This document shows positions 17,865 to 26,204 of a stretch of DNA of 64,000 nt, one piece after another. Under the pieces are notes generated by a model. That model worked only from the letters and a program-made list of their open reading frames with translations. It was not told the origin of the DNA and ran no database searches. Numbering within the stretch: the first letter of the stretch is position 1; each line of letters begins with the position of its first letter. Position numbers and translations under genes: made by a program. The stretch comes from Collinsella sp. (GTDB taxonomy: Bacteria > Actinomycetota > Coriobacteriia > Coriobacteriales > Coriobacteriaceae). Location of the stretch: positions 21,729-85,728 of the forward strand of contig DXZQ01000010.1 of the NCBI GenBank assembly GCA_019419585.1. The letters run 5' to 3'.

Positions 17865-17886
17865 AATACTTCCTTTTCAGCACAAA

Positions 17887-17908
17887 GCGGGCAGATTACT
17901 CTGCCCGC
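17887..17908 (-). terminator. Hairpin at the end of the glycogen cluster
   Basis: GCGGGCAG (17887-17894) pairs with CTGCCCGC (17901-17908), with TTTGTG after it on the minus strand. It lies 44 bases past the GH13-GH77 stop. The T-run is weak, so read-through into the FmdB gene is possible. Confidence 0.5.
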
Positions 17909-17952
17909 AAAAATTCAAACGTCTGTAACTGTACCCTATATCGGGCGTTTTA

Positions 17953-20900
17953 TCACGCTTCGTCCCAGAATCTATGCGTGTTGCGCAGGAGCTGTGCGGT
18001 TTTGCCCTCAGCGGCCGCAACGTCGGCCTCGTCAGCCTGCCAGGTCCAGTTGCCCGTGGCCACGCCCGGTACGTTCATGCGCGCGTCGTCGCCCAGCCCC
18101 AGGACATCCTGCAGCGGCATCATCACCAGGGGAGCGTCGCTTGCCAGCGCGTCGCTCATCAGCTTGGCCGCCACCTCAACACCGCTTGGTTCATCGCCGC
18201 CCGCAAAGGAACGCGTGCTCCAACCGGCCAATGTCGACGTATCGTGCGTCGAGGTGTACAGGATCTTGCCCGGCGTGGGGTGCACGCCGTTGCGGACGTC
18301 GTAGTCGCTAAACTCCAGCACGTCCATGCCGGGAAAGCCGCAGGTCGAAGCCATGGCGCGAACGCCGGGCGTCAGGTAGCCCAGGTCCTCGGCAATAAAG
18401 TTGAGCGGCCCCAACTCGTCATAGGCGGTCTGGAAAAGGTCCTTGCCCGGGCCTGCCAGCCAACGCCCGTCGGCGCAGGCCTTACCTGCGGGAATGCTAA
18501 AGTAGCTGTGGAAGCCCAGGAAGTGATCCAGGCGCACGCGGTCGTAGAGCGAGAACGCACGACGTAGGCGATCCATCCACCAGCGGTAGCCGTTCTGCTT
18601 CATGTGGTCCCAGCGGAACGTCGGGTTGCCCCACACCTGGCCCTCGGGCGCAAAGTTGTCGGGCGGCGCACCGGAGATCTCGATTGCCTTACCGGTATCG
18701 GACAGCCAGAAGTTCTCGGGTTCGCTCCACGCATCTGCCGAATCGTCGGACACGTACATAGGAATATCGCCGATGACCTCGATGCCCTTCTTGTGCGCAT
18801 AGTTCATAAGCTCGCACCAAGCCAGGTCAAAGCGGTACTGCATGTACGCCTGAAGCTCGGCCTCGTCGTGGAAACGCTTGTCGTCAATCAAGTGCTCGTT
18901 GTAGCGCGCAACATCTGCCGGCCAATCGTGGCGCGATTCGCCCTCAAAGTACTTTTTGACGGCCATATAGACGCAGTACTTCTCGAGCCAATCGGCATTG
19001 CGATGTTTAAACGCGGTGTACAGCGGATCGGCATCCTCGCCGCCGTGGGCCTTCCAGGTCTCAAAGTCGGCGGCTAGCTCCTTGTGGCTTTCGGGCAGCA
19101 GGTCGATATTGCCTGCAAAGGCCGAAGGACCGGCGTAAGGGGAGCGAAAGAAGTCCGTCGGGTTGACAGGCAGGACCTGCCAGTAGCGCATGCCCATAGC
19201 GGCCATATGGTCGATAAAACGACGCGTGGGCGCGCCGATCGTGCCGGGCTTACCGTCGTCGGTCGGCACCGATGTGATATGGCACACAACGCCCGCACCG
19301 TAATCGAGCGGCTCCTGCAGACGCTGCTCGGCGTGGTGATAGATGATCGACGATCCCAGCGGATACAGGTCGAGCGTGACGGTGCCATTGTGAATCTCGC
19401 ACTCGTGACCGCTAATCACATCGCTCGCACATTCGTCGAGCGCCGGAATCGTCACGCGGTGTGAATTGCGCAGGCTGCGGTTGATGATAACCGTAGCGGC
19501 CTCGCCATCCTTGCCCGTGCGGTTGTATGCCAGCACCTCGTCGTTGAGCGCGAAGGCCTTGATCTCGCCGTCGATCATAAACGGCAGTGCGCGGCGTACG
19601 GCGGAGGCGTTTTTGACAATAGCCAGCGTGTCGAAGTCGTGCAGTTGGTCCTTGGTCGGCAGGGTGCGGCGGTTACCCGGATCGGTAAGGCCCTCAAGGC
19701 CGTACTCGTCGCCATAGTAAATCGATGGCACACCGGGGAACGTCATCTGCATGAGCGTTGCGAGCCAAAAACGGCTCTTGGCCAGGCCCATCGAGTTCTC
19801 GTCCAGACGCCATTTGCTGCGCTCGCACTCGGGCAGCTGCGACTCATCGGGGCCGCCGCCGAGCACCGAGATAATGCGCGGACGGTCGTGGCTCGAAAGC
19901 AGATTAAGTGCGCAGGACAGGGCCTCACGGGGATAGTTCTCGCGCAGGGTTTCGATATCCTCGGCTGCCTGGTAGGCGTTCTTGTAGCCCATCAAAAAGC
20001 CGATGACCATGTCGCGGAAGGGATAATCCATGGCCGAGTCCAGCTCGGAACCTTGCAGATAGCGGCGCAGATGGCCGTAGCTGATCTTGTTGGAGGCGTC
20101 TTCCCAGACTTCGCCGAGCAACAGTGCATCAGGCTTCTCGGCGAGCACGGCCTTTTTGATCTCGGCCAGGAAGTCATCGGAAAGCTCGTCGGCCACGTCT
20201 AGGCGCCAGCCATGAGCGCCGGCACGTAGCCATTTACGGATCACGCCGTCCTTGCCCAGGAGCCGCTCGCGTACCAGCTCAGAGCTCTCATTGATGGCGG
20301 GCATATTGCCCACGCCCCACCAGCAGTCGTATGAGCCGTCCTCGTGGAAATAAAACGCATCGCGCCATGGAGAATCCTCGCTCTGCCACGCGCCCACGCC
20401 GGGGTAGTTGCCGTAGCGGTTGAAATAGATCGAGTCATCGCCCGTGTGGTTGAAGACGCCATCCAGAATGATGGAGATGCCCAGCTTCTCGGCCGCCTGG
20501 CACAGCTCGGTAAAGTCCTGCTCGGTGCCCAGGATCGGGTCGATCTTGGTGTAGTCGGCCGTGTCGTAGCGGTGGTTGCTCGCGGCTTCAAAAATGGGGT
20601 TGAGGTAGATGGCTGTAAAGCCCAGCTCGGCGATGCGAGGCAGGTCTTCCTGGATGCCCTTGAGCGACCCTCCGTAGAAGTCCCAGGTTTTGATGGAGCC
20701 GTCTTCGGCGCGCTCGTACACGGGCGGCTCGTTCCAGTCCTCGACCATGCGGCGCTGGATTCCGTTGCGTGGTTTTTCGACCTCGGCCAGCGTGCGCTCG
20801 CGCCAGTGCTCGTCGCGGGCGTAGCGATCGGGGAAGATCTGGTAGACCATGCCACGCTCGTACCACTCGGGACGCACTTCGCGGTGCTTATAGACGGTAA

Positions 20901-21249
20901 TCTGGAAGGACGGCACCTCGGCGTAGTCGTAAGTTACGCCCTCGCCACCGGTGCGACCCTGCGGTGCGCCCAAGCGGACCTCGGGCTGGCCCTCGATATT
21001 GCAGATAAAGCTGTACCACACAAGACACGGTTCAGTGCATTTGAGCTCGCCGGTAAAAATGCCATCGCCTTCGTGCTCCATTGGGATCAGGGTCTCGCCG
21101 ACTTCATCGACCCAGGTGCGCAGCGTAAGCGTTGCCTGGTTGGGATCGGCATCCTCCAAAATCACCGAGAGTGCAACGGAAGTTCCAGTGGTCACAGCGC
21201 CAAACGGAGTGCGAAACTGCGGTAGACGGCTGTTGTGTATCAATCTCAT
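17953..21249 (-). CDS. GH13 alpha-glucosidase/debranching domain fused to GH77 4-alpha-glucanotransferase
   Basis: A 1098-residue two-enzyme protein. The N-terminal ~120 residues look like a beta-sandwich carbohydrate-binding domain. The GH13 barrel (about 125-640) shows the nucleophile Asp in GWRLDVADEL, acid/base Glu in LLLGEVWED and the HD pair in SSHDRPR, like neopullulanase/cyclomaltodextrinase enzymes. The GH77 part (about 650-1098) starts at DYGAGVVCHITSVPTDDG and shows nucleophile Asp in RVRLDHFLG, Glu in FIAEDLG and HD in STHDTSTLAGW, like MalQ. One chain could cut alpha-1,6 or short alpha-1,4 links and disproportionate the products. It is the last gene of the glycogen cluster, which lacks a separate glgX or malQ, so it probably supplies debranching and chain recycling. 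No clear ribosome site precedes the ATG, so the start is less sure. Confidence 0.92.
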   Translation of the reverse strand: MRLIHNSRLPQFRTPFGAVTTGTSVALSVILEDADPNQATLTLRTWVDEVGETLIPMEHEGDGIFTGELKCTEPCLVWYSFICNIEGQPEVRLGAPQGRTGGEGVTYDYAEVPSFQITVYKHREVRPEWYERGMVYQIFPDRYARDEHWRERTLAEVEKPRNGIQRRMVEDWNEPPVYERAEDGSIKTWDFYGGSLKGIQEDLPRIAELGFTAIYLNPIFEAASNHRYDTADYTKIDPILGTEQDFTELCQAAEKLGISIILDGVFNHTGDDSIYFNRYGNYPGVGAWQSEDSPWRDAFYFHEDGSYDCWWGVGNMPAINESSELVRERLLGKDGVIRKWLRAGAHGWRLDVADELSDDFLAEIKKAVLAEKPDALLLGEVWEDASNKISYGHLRRYLQGSELDSAMDYPFRDMVIGFLMGYKNAYQAAEDIETLRENYPREALSCALNLLSSHDRPRIISVLGGGPDESQLPECERSKWRLDENSMGLAKSRFWLATLMQMTFPGVPSIYYGDEYGLEGLTDPGNRRTLPTKDQLHDFDTLAIVKNASAVRRALPFMIDGEIKAFALNDEVLAYNRTGKDGEAATVIINRSLRNSHRVTIPALDECASDVISGHECEIHNGTVTLDLYPLGSSIIYHHAEQRLQEPLDYGAGVVCHITSVPTDDGKPGTIGAPTRRFIDHMAAMGMRYWQVLPVNPTDFFRSPYAGPSAFAGNIDLLPESHKELAADFETWKAHGGEDADPLYTAFKHRNADWLEKYCVYMAVKKYFEGESRHDWPADVARYNEHLIDDKRFHDEAELQAYMQYRFDLAWCELMNYAHKKGIEVIGDIPMYVSDDSADAWSEPENFWLSDTGKAIEISGAPPDNFAPEGQVWGNPTFRWDHMKQNGYRWWMDRLRRAFSLYDRVRLDHFLGFHSYFSIPAGKACADGRWLAGPGKDLFQTAYDELGPLNFIAEDLGYLTPGVRAMASTCGFPGMDVLEFSDYDVRNGVHPTPGKILYTSTHDTSTLAGWSTRSFAGGDEPSGVEVAAKLMSDALASDAPLVMMPLQDVLGLGDDARMNVPGVATGNWTWQADEADVAAAEGKTAQLLRNTHRFWDEA

Positions 21250-21346
21250 AGTACGGTCCAGTTCAATAGAATCATGGCCTGCGGGCCATGGGTTTTACGC
21301 CTAAGATGTAAGTATATCTGTAGTACACAGGGTGTATAAACAACAT

Positions 21347-21391
21347 CCGTTTACCATCGGCGAACGGTTGTCCTAGAAAATCGTTTTACCA
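21347..21391 (-). promoter_or_regulatory. Candidate operator half-sites (GTTTACCA / GTTTTACCA)
   Basis: CCGTTTACCA (21347-21356) and TCGTTTTACCA (21381-21391) lie upstream of the GH13-GH77 gene. Similar TGGTAAAAC/GTTTTACCA elements occur as a perfect palindrome upstream of glgB. LacI-family regulators of sugar genes bind such sites, often with a central CG. No regulator gene is in the window. This is inference from shared sequence only. Confidence 0.35.
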
Positions 21392-21403
21392 CTACCTACA
21401 GAG

Positions 21404-21430
21404 AAGGGGCGCCCGGTTGGAGCGCCCCTT
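21404..21430 (-). terminator. Hairpin after glgA
   Basis: AAGGGGCGC (21404-21412) pairs with GCGCCCCTT (21422-21430). It lies 35 bases past the glgA stop on the minus strand and is followed by CTCTGT, a weak T-run. It separates glgA from the GH13-GH77 gene. Confidence 0.5.
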
Positions 21431-21464
21431 GCTTAGGGTTTGATGAGGTTTTGGATCGTCTGGA

Positions 21465-23729
21465 TTAGCGGCGCTTGCGGGTGGCCGTTGCCTTGCGGAC
21501 GGAAGTCTTCTTCGACGGCGCCTTTTTCTCGGTTGCGGCGGCGGGGGAGACCGGGGTCTCCATTGTGGGCTCGGGCTTGGCCTTTACTGCGGGTTTGGCC
21601 TCGGCCTTAGCTTCCGCCTTAGGAGCAGCAGCCTCGGTCGTGGTCTTTTTGGCCGTCGTTGCAGTGCGCTTGCGCGTGGTGGTCTTGGCGGTCGGCTTGG
21701 CCTCGACAGCTGCTTCGGCCTTGGGCTCGGCAGGCGTCTCCTCGACCTTGACGGCGGGCTTTGCGGCAGCCTTCGGAGCGGCCTTTGTCACAGTAGCCTT
21801 GGCGGCCGTCGACTTCGTTGCCGTGGTCTTCTTGGCAGCTGTAGTCTTCTTGGCGGTCGCGGTTGTCTTCTTGGCAGCGGTCTTTGCCGGAGCCTTGGCG
21901 GCCGGTTTGGCCTCAGCGACCTCGGCCTTTACCTCGGGAGCAGCCTCGGCCTCGGCGGCCTTCTTGGCAGCGGCGGTCGTGCGCTTGCGCGTGGTCGTTG
22001 TCTTGGCAGCCGTTGTTTTAGTCGCGGCAGCTTTGGTCGTCGTAGCCTTCTTAGCGGTCGTCTTGCGGGTCGTGGTCTTCTTAGCTGCGGGCTTTGCAGC
22101 AGGCTTGACCTCGACCTCTGCCTTGTGAGCAACCTCAGCCTTCACCTCAGGCTCGGCCTTTGCTGGCTCAGCCTCAACCGGCTTCTCTTCGACCTTGGGC
22201 TCCTCAGCGGCCACCGGCTCAGCAACAGCCTCAGGCTCGTCGACAACAGCCGCCGGCCTCTCAATCTCCGGATGCATAAAGAAGTACAGGTCCAGATACT
22301 TGTCGGCCGAGCGCGTCCAGCTAAAGTCCTGGCTCATGGCCTGCGTTACCAGCTGGTTCCAGGCATCGCGGTTGTCCCAGAACAGGCGCGCCGCGCGGAA
22401 CACCGCGTCGCCCATCTCGTCGCCGTTAAAGTTGGTAAACGAGAAGCCCGTGCCCTCGCCGGTAAACTCGTTGTACGGCTGCACGGTGTCCTTCAGGCCA
22501 CCGGTCTCGCGCACGATGGGCAGGGTGCCGTAGCGCATGGCGATGATCTGCGACAGGCCGCAGGGCTCAAACTTCGAAGGCATCAGGAACATGTCGGCAG
22601 CGGCATACATACGCTGCGACAGCGCGGGATCGAACTCGATGCGCGCGGCCATGGTGCCGGGGTACTTGTCCTGGAAGTAGCGCAGGCCGTCCTCGTAGTC
22701 GCGGTCACCGGTGCCCAGCACGGCCACCTGCACGCCGCCGGCCAGAATGCGGTCGAGCGCGTACATGACCAGGTCCATGCCCTTTTGGCGCGTCAGGCGC
22801 GTGACCATCACCATGAGCGGGCGGTCGTCGCGAACCTCGAGCCCCAGTTCCTCCTGCAGCTTTGCCTTGCATACGGCTTTGCCGGAACGGTCCTCCACGG
22901 TGTAGTTGGCGGCAATGCGCTTGTCGGTCGCCGGGTCAAAGCCCGCCACATCAATGCCATTAAGGATGCCTTGCAGCGCGTACGAGCGCTCGCGCAGCAC
23001 GCCGTCCAGGCCCTCGCCAAACTCGGGCGTCTGGATTTCGTTGGCATAGGTGGGGCTCACTGTGGTGATAGCGTCGGCATAGCGCAGTGCGCCCAGCATA
23101 TAGTTGACGCTGCATGCGTCGCAACGCAGCTGCGAGGCAGCAGCGGGAATATGCGCCACACCCAGGATGTCCTCCATCACGGTGTCGCTAAACTGGCCCT
23201 GGAACGCCACGTTGTGGATCGAGAACACGGTCTTGACGCGGTCATACAGCGGCAGGCCCTGGTAGAACTCGCGCAAAAACACGGACGCTAGTGCCGTCTG
23301 CCAGTCGTTGCAGTGCAGGATGTCGCACTCAAAGCCGGCCGGCAGGTGCTGAAGGCTCTCGGTGATGGCCTTGGAGAAGAACGCAAAGCGCTCGCCGTCG
23401 TCAAAGAAGCCGTACGGATAGTCGCGCGCAAAGTAGCGCTCGTTGTCGACGAACATATAGGTGACGCCGTCGCGCTCGAGCTTCTCGAGCCCGCAGTACT
23501 CGTTGCGCCAGCCCAGGCTCACGTAAAAATCGGAGAAGTGCTCCATCTGCGCCTTGTACTCGTCCTTAATGGTGGCGTACTTGGGCACCATGACGATGAC
23601 CTCGGCGCCGGCGCGCACAAGCGCCGCAGGCAGCGAGCCTGCCACGTCGCCCAGGCCACCGGTCTTCACAAACGGTGCGCACTCGGCCGAGGCAAACACG
23701 ATCTGCATCTTTTTGCTGGAATCAGCCAT
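21465..23729 (-). CDS. glgA: Glycogen synthase with long histone-H1-like C-terminal tail
   Basis: A 754-residue GT5 glycogen synthase that extends alpha-1,4-glucan from ADP-glucose. The catalytic part (about 1-488) has FVKTGGLGDVAGSLP (ADP-glucose site), SIHNVAFQGQ and the C-terminal EPCGLSQIIAMRYGTLPI motif, and is of normal family length. About 265 residues follow that no standard GlgA has. First comes a Glu/Pro/Ala-rich acidic linker (about 490-545), then a Lys/Ala/Thr/Arg-rich stretch of repeated KKTT, TTRKRT and AKKA units with short EAKAE spacers. This resembles histone H1 or AlgP tails and should be highly basic and disordered. The start at 23729 has GGGAG 6 bases upstream; an ATG at 23741 lies before it. 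A tail role in granule or nucleic-acid contact is only inference. Confidence 0.95.
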   Translation of the reverse strand: MADSSKKMQIVFASAECAPFVKTGGLGDVAGSLPAALVRAGAEVIVMVPKYATIKDEYKAQMEHFSDFYVSLGWRNEYCGLEKLERDGVTYMFVDNERYFARDYPYGFFDDGERFAFFSKAITESLQHLPAGFECDILHCNDWQTALASVFLREFYQGLPLYDRVKTVFSIHNVAFQGQFSDTVMEDILGVAHIPAAASQLRCDACSVNYMLGALRYADAITTVSPTYANEIQTPEFGEGLDGVLRERSYALQGILNGIDVAGFDPATDKRIAANYTVEDRSGKAVCKAKLQEELGLEVRDDRPLMVMVTRLTRQKGMDLVMYALDRILAGGVQVAVLGTGDRDYEDGLRYFQDKYPGTMAARIEFDPALSQRMYAAADMFLMPSKFEPCGLSQIIAMRYGTLPIVRETGGLKDTVQPYNEFTGEGTGFSFTNFNGDEMGDAVFRAARLFWDNRDAWNQLVTQAMSQDFSWTRSADKYLDLYFFMHPEIERPAAVVDEPEAVAEPVAAEEPKVEEKPVEAEPAKAEPEVKAEVAHKAEVEVKPAAKPAAKKTTTRKTTAKKATTTKAAATKTTAAKTTTTRKRTTAAAKKAAEAEAAPEVKAEVAEAKPAAKAPAKTAAKKTTATAKKTTAAKKTTATKSTAAKATVTKAAPKAAAKPAVKVEETPAEPKAEAAVEAKPTAKTTTRKRTATTAKKTTTEAAAPKAEAKAEAKPAVKAKPEPTMETPVSPAAATEKKAPSKKTSVRKATATRKRR

Positions 23730-23752
23730 ATTGTCTCCCATGTTGCAATTCG

Positions 23753-23788
23753 AGAATAGCCGCCTGGCGCTAACCGGGCGGCTATTCT
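23753..23788 (-). terminator. Hairpin between glgD and glgA
   Basis: AGAATAGCCGCC (23753-23764) pairs with its complement at 23777-23788, 12 perfect bases with a 12-base loop. It lies 24 bases upstream of the glgA start and 30 bases past the glgD stop. No T-run follows, so it may be an attenuator or a processing site that sets different GlgD and GlgA levels. Confidence 0.45.
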
Positions 23789-23819
23789 ACATGTTACGAG
23801 CGATGTTGCGGTGCCAACG

Positions 23820-24947
23820 TTAACGTACGATGGTGGTGTCGGAAGTTAACGGAGCCTTGCCCAGCACCAGGATGTTCTCGGGCGTGCCGCGAAGCTCGGT
23901 GTTGGTGGGGACCACGTTGTTCTTGTCCAGAATGGCGTTCTCAACGCGTGCGCCGCTCTTGATGATGCAGCTCTGGTTGATGATCGAGTTGGTCACCGAA
24001 GCGCCTTCCTCAACCACGACGCCGCGCGACAGGATCGAGTTGCGCACGGTGCCCTTGATGATGCAGCCGGCCGAGATGATCGAGTTGCACGCGTGGCTGC
24101 CGGTCGCATAGCGCGAAGGCGGCACGTCGTGAGCCTTGGTCAGGATCGGGCGCTCGGGATCGAATAGCTGGTCGGCCACGGTCTGGTCGAGCAGGTCCAT
24201 GCTGCGGCGATACAGCGACTTCTCGCTAAACACGCCCACGACCTCGCCCTTGTACTCGTAGCTGCACACGTCGATGTTACCAAAGTCGCCCTGGAGTGCC
24301 TCGAGCAGGTCCAGATAGTCGGCGGCCTGGTAGTGGTCGATGATCTCGAGCAGCGTCTCGCGGTTGACGATGCAGCAGTCCATGGAGGCGTTGTCGCCGT
24401 ACACGACACCGGCGCTCACGCCCGTCAGGCGGCCGTTCTCGTTAATCTCGAGCTTGGTCTCGTCATCGACGTTGCGCGTGGCCTTGCAGTACACCACGGT
24501 CATCTGAGCGCCGGAGTTCTCGTGCGCCTCGATGATGGTGTTGAGGTCCATGTTAAAGATGATGTTGGTGCCCATCATCACAACATAGGGCATGTCCGAG
24601 CGCTGGAACAGCGTCTTGTTGGAGATGATGTCGCGCAGCAGGAAGCGCATGCCGCCCTTGGTGGTGCCATACGCGTTGCCGGGCACCATGAACAGGCCGC
24701 CCTTCTTGCGGTCCAGGCCCCAGTCCTTGCCCGAGCCCACGTGGTCGATCAGCGAGCGGTAGTTACCCGGCATGACGACGCCGACAGTCTTAATGCCGGC
24801 ATTCATCATGTTGGACAGCGGGAAGTCGATCAGGCGGTAGCGGCCCAAAAATGGAACGGATGCGATGGGGCGGTCCTTGAGCAGCACGCTGCCGTAGGTC
24901 GAAGAGTAGTTAGCGGTGATATAACCGATGGCCTTGCGATTGATCAT
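23820..24947 (-). CDS. glgD: GlgD, non-catalytic glucose-1-phosphate adenylyltransferase subunit
   Basis: A 375-residue nucleotidyltransferase-like protein. It keeps the fold (FLGRYRLIDFPLSNMMNAGI, GSGKDWGLDRKKGG, C-terminal left-handed helix repeats such as SILSRGVVVEEGASV). The N-terminus reads IGYITANYSSTYGSVLL in place of the GGxGxRL pyrophosphorylase loop, as in GlgD regulatory subunits. I place the start at 24947, 4 bases after the glgC stop with GGGGGA upstream, so the two are coupled. By family it pairs with GlgC and changes its activity and allostery. GlgC-GlgD pairs are typical of Firmicutes. Confidence 0.93.
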   Translation of the reverse strand: MINRKAIGYITANYSSTYGSVLLKDRPIASVPFLGRYRLIDFPLSNMMNAGIKTVGVVMPGNYRSLIDHVGSGKDWGLDRKKGGLFMVPGNAYGTTKGGMRFLLRDIISNKTLFQRSDMPYVVMMGTNIIFNMDLNTIIEAHENSGAQMTVVYCKATRNVDDETKLEINENGRLTGVSAGVVYGDNASMDCCIVNRETLLEIIDHYQAADYLDLLEALQGDFGNIDVCSYEYKGEVVGVFSEKSLYRRSMDLLDQTVADQLFDPERPILTKAHDVPPSRYATGSHACNSIISAGCIIKGTVRNSILSRGVVVEEGASVTNSIINQSCIIKSGARVENAILDKNNVVPTNTELRGTPENILVLGKAPLTSDTTIVR

Positions 24948-24951
24948 CGGA

Positions 24952-26100
24952 TCATTCCCCCTTCCCGATAACGACGTCATTTCCAACGACGGCCGTATCC
25001 TTGGTGGTATCGACAGAGCCGAGCTTCACGCCCTCTTCGACCGTGGAGTTCTCGCCCAAAATAGCGCGGCAGATGTGCGCGCCGCTCTTAACGTGCGCAC
25101 CCGGCAGCAGCACGGAGTCCTCGACCACGGCGCGCTCCTCGATGATGACATCGGTCGAAAGGATCGAGTGGCGAGCGGTGCCGTAGATCTTGCAGCCGTT
25201 GGAGACCAGGCAGTCGTCCAGGCGGCCGTCAGGGCCAATGTAGTGCGGCGGACGCGTGGTGATGTTGGACATGATGGGGAAGTTCTTGTCGAACAGATCG
25301 AACTCGGGGTTGTTACCCAGCAGGTCCATCGAGGTCTCATGGAAGCTGGCGATGGTGCCGACGTCCTTCCAGAAGCCGTGGAACTCGTAGCTGTACAGGC
25401 GCTTGTTCTCACCGAGCAGCTTGGGGATGATGTCCTTGCCAAAGTCGTGGCTCGAGCGCTGGTCCAGAGCGTCCTCCTCGAGCGCCTCGATCAGCACGTC
25501 GGCCGAGAAGATGTAGATGCCCATGGACGCGAGGTTCGAATCGGGCTTCTCAGGCTTCTCGGTAAACTTGGTGATGCGGCCGTCTTCGGGGTCGGTGGTC
25601 AGGATGCCAAAGCGGCTGGCCTCCTCCCACGGAACGGGCATAACGCTCACCGTGAGGTCGGCGTTGTTCTCAATGTGCGTCTTGAGCATCTTGCGGTAGT
25701 CCATGCGATACAGGTGATCGCCCGAAAGAATCAGGACGTACTTGGGGTCGTTGGCCTTGATGTAGTCGAGGTTCTGCGTAATGGCGTCGGCCGTGCCCGC
25801 ATACCAGGCGCCGCCGGTCTGCGTCTCGTACGGCGGCAGGATCGACACGCCGCCGTCGCGGCTGTCCAGATCCCACGCCTCGCCGGAGCCCACGTAGGCA
25901 TGCAGCAGGTAGGGACGGTACTGCGTCAGAACGCCTACCGTGTCGATGCCCGAGTTGGAGCAGTTGGACAGCGAAAAGTCGATAATGCGGAACTTGCCAC
26001 CAAAGCTAACCGCCGGCTTGGCGATCTTTTGGGTGAGTGCCCCCAATCGGCTGCCCTGTCCTCCTGCGAGGAGCATCGCGATGCATTCTTTCTTACTCAT
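24952..26100 (-). CDS. glgC: Glucose-1-phosphate adenylyltransferase, catalytic subunit
   Basis: A 382-residue enzyme making ADP-glucose from ATP and glucose-1-phosphate, the committed step of glycogen synthesis. MLLAGGQGSRLGALT is the nucleotide-binding loop, KPAVSFGGKFRIIDFSLSNC the activator/substrate region, and LILSGDHLYRMDY holds the catalytic Asp. A hexapeptide-type beta-helix forms the C-terminus. The start ATG has AAGGAG 7 bases upstream. It lies about 100 bases after glgP and directly before glgD. Confidence 0.97.
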   Translation of the reverse strand: MSKKECIAMLLAGGQGSRLGALTQKIAKPAVSFGGKFRIIDFSLSNCSNSGIDTVGVLTQYRPYLLHAYVGSGEAWDLDSRDGGVSILPPYETQTGGAWYAGTADAITQNLDYIKANDPKYVLILSGDHLYRMDYRKMLKTHIENNADLTVSVMPVPWEEASRFGILTTDPEDGRITKFTEKPEKPDSNLASMGIYIFSADVLIEALEEDALDQRSSHDFGKDIIPKLLGENKRLYSYEFHGFWKDVGTIASFHETSMDLLGNNPEFDLFDKNFPIMSNITTRPPHYIGPDGRLDDCLVSNGCKIYGTARHSILSTDVIIEERAVVEDSVLLPGAHVKSGAHICRAILGENSTVEEGVKLGSVDTTKDTAVVGNDVVIGKGE

Positions 26101-26204
26101 CGATTTCTCCTTCTGTCATCGATGTTCCTAACCCATTAGCGACGGGCGCGGCGCACTGTCACGCCCGTCGAGTAATGCCGTGCGGCAAAGGGGGCTCGCG
26201 CGCT

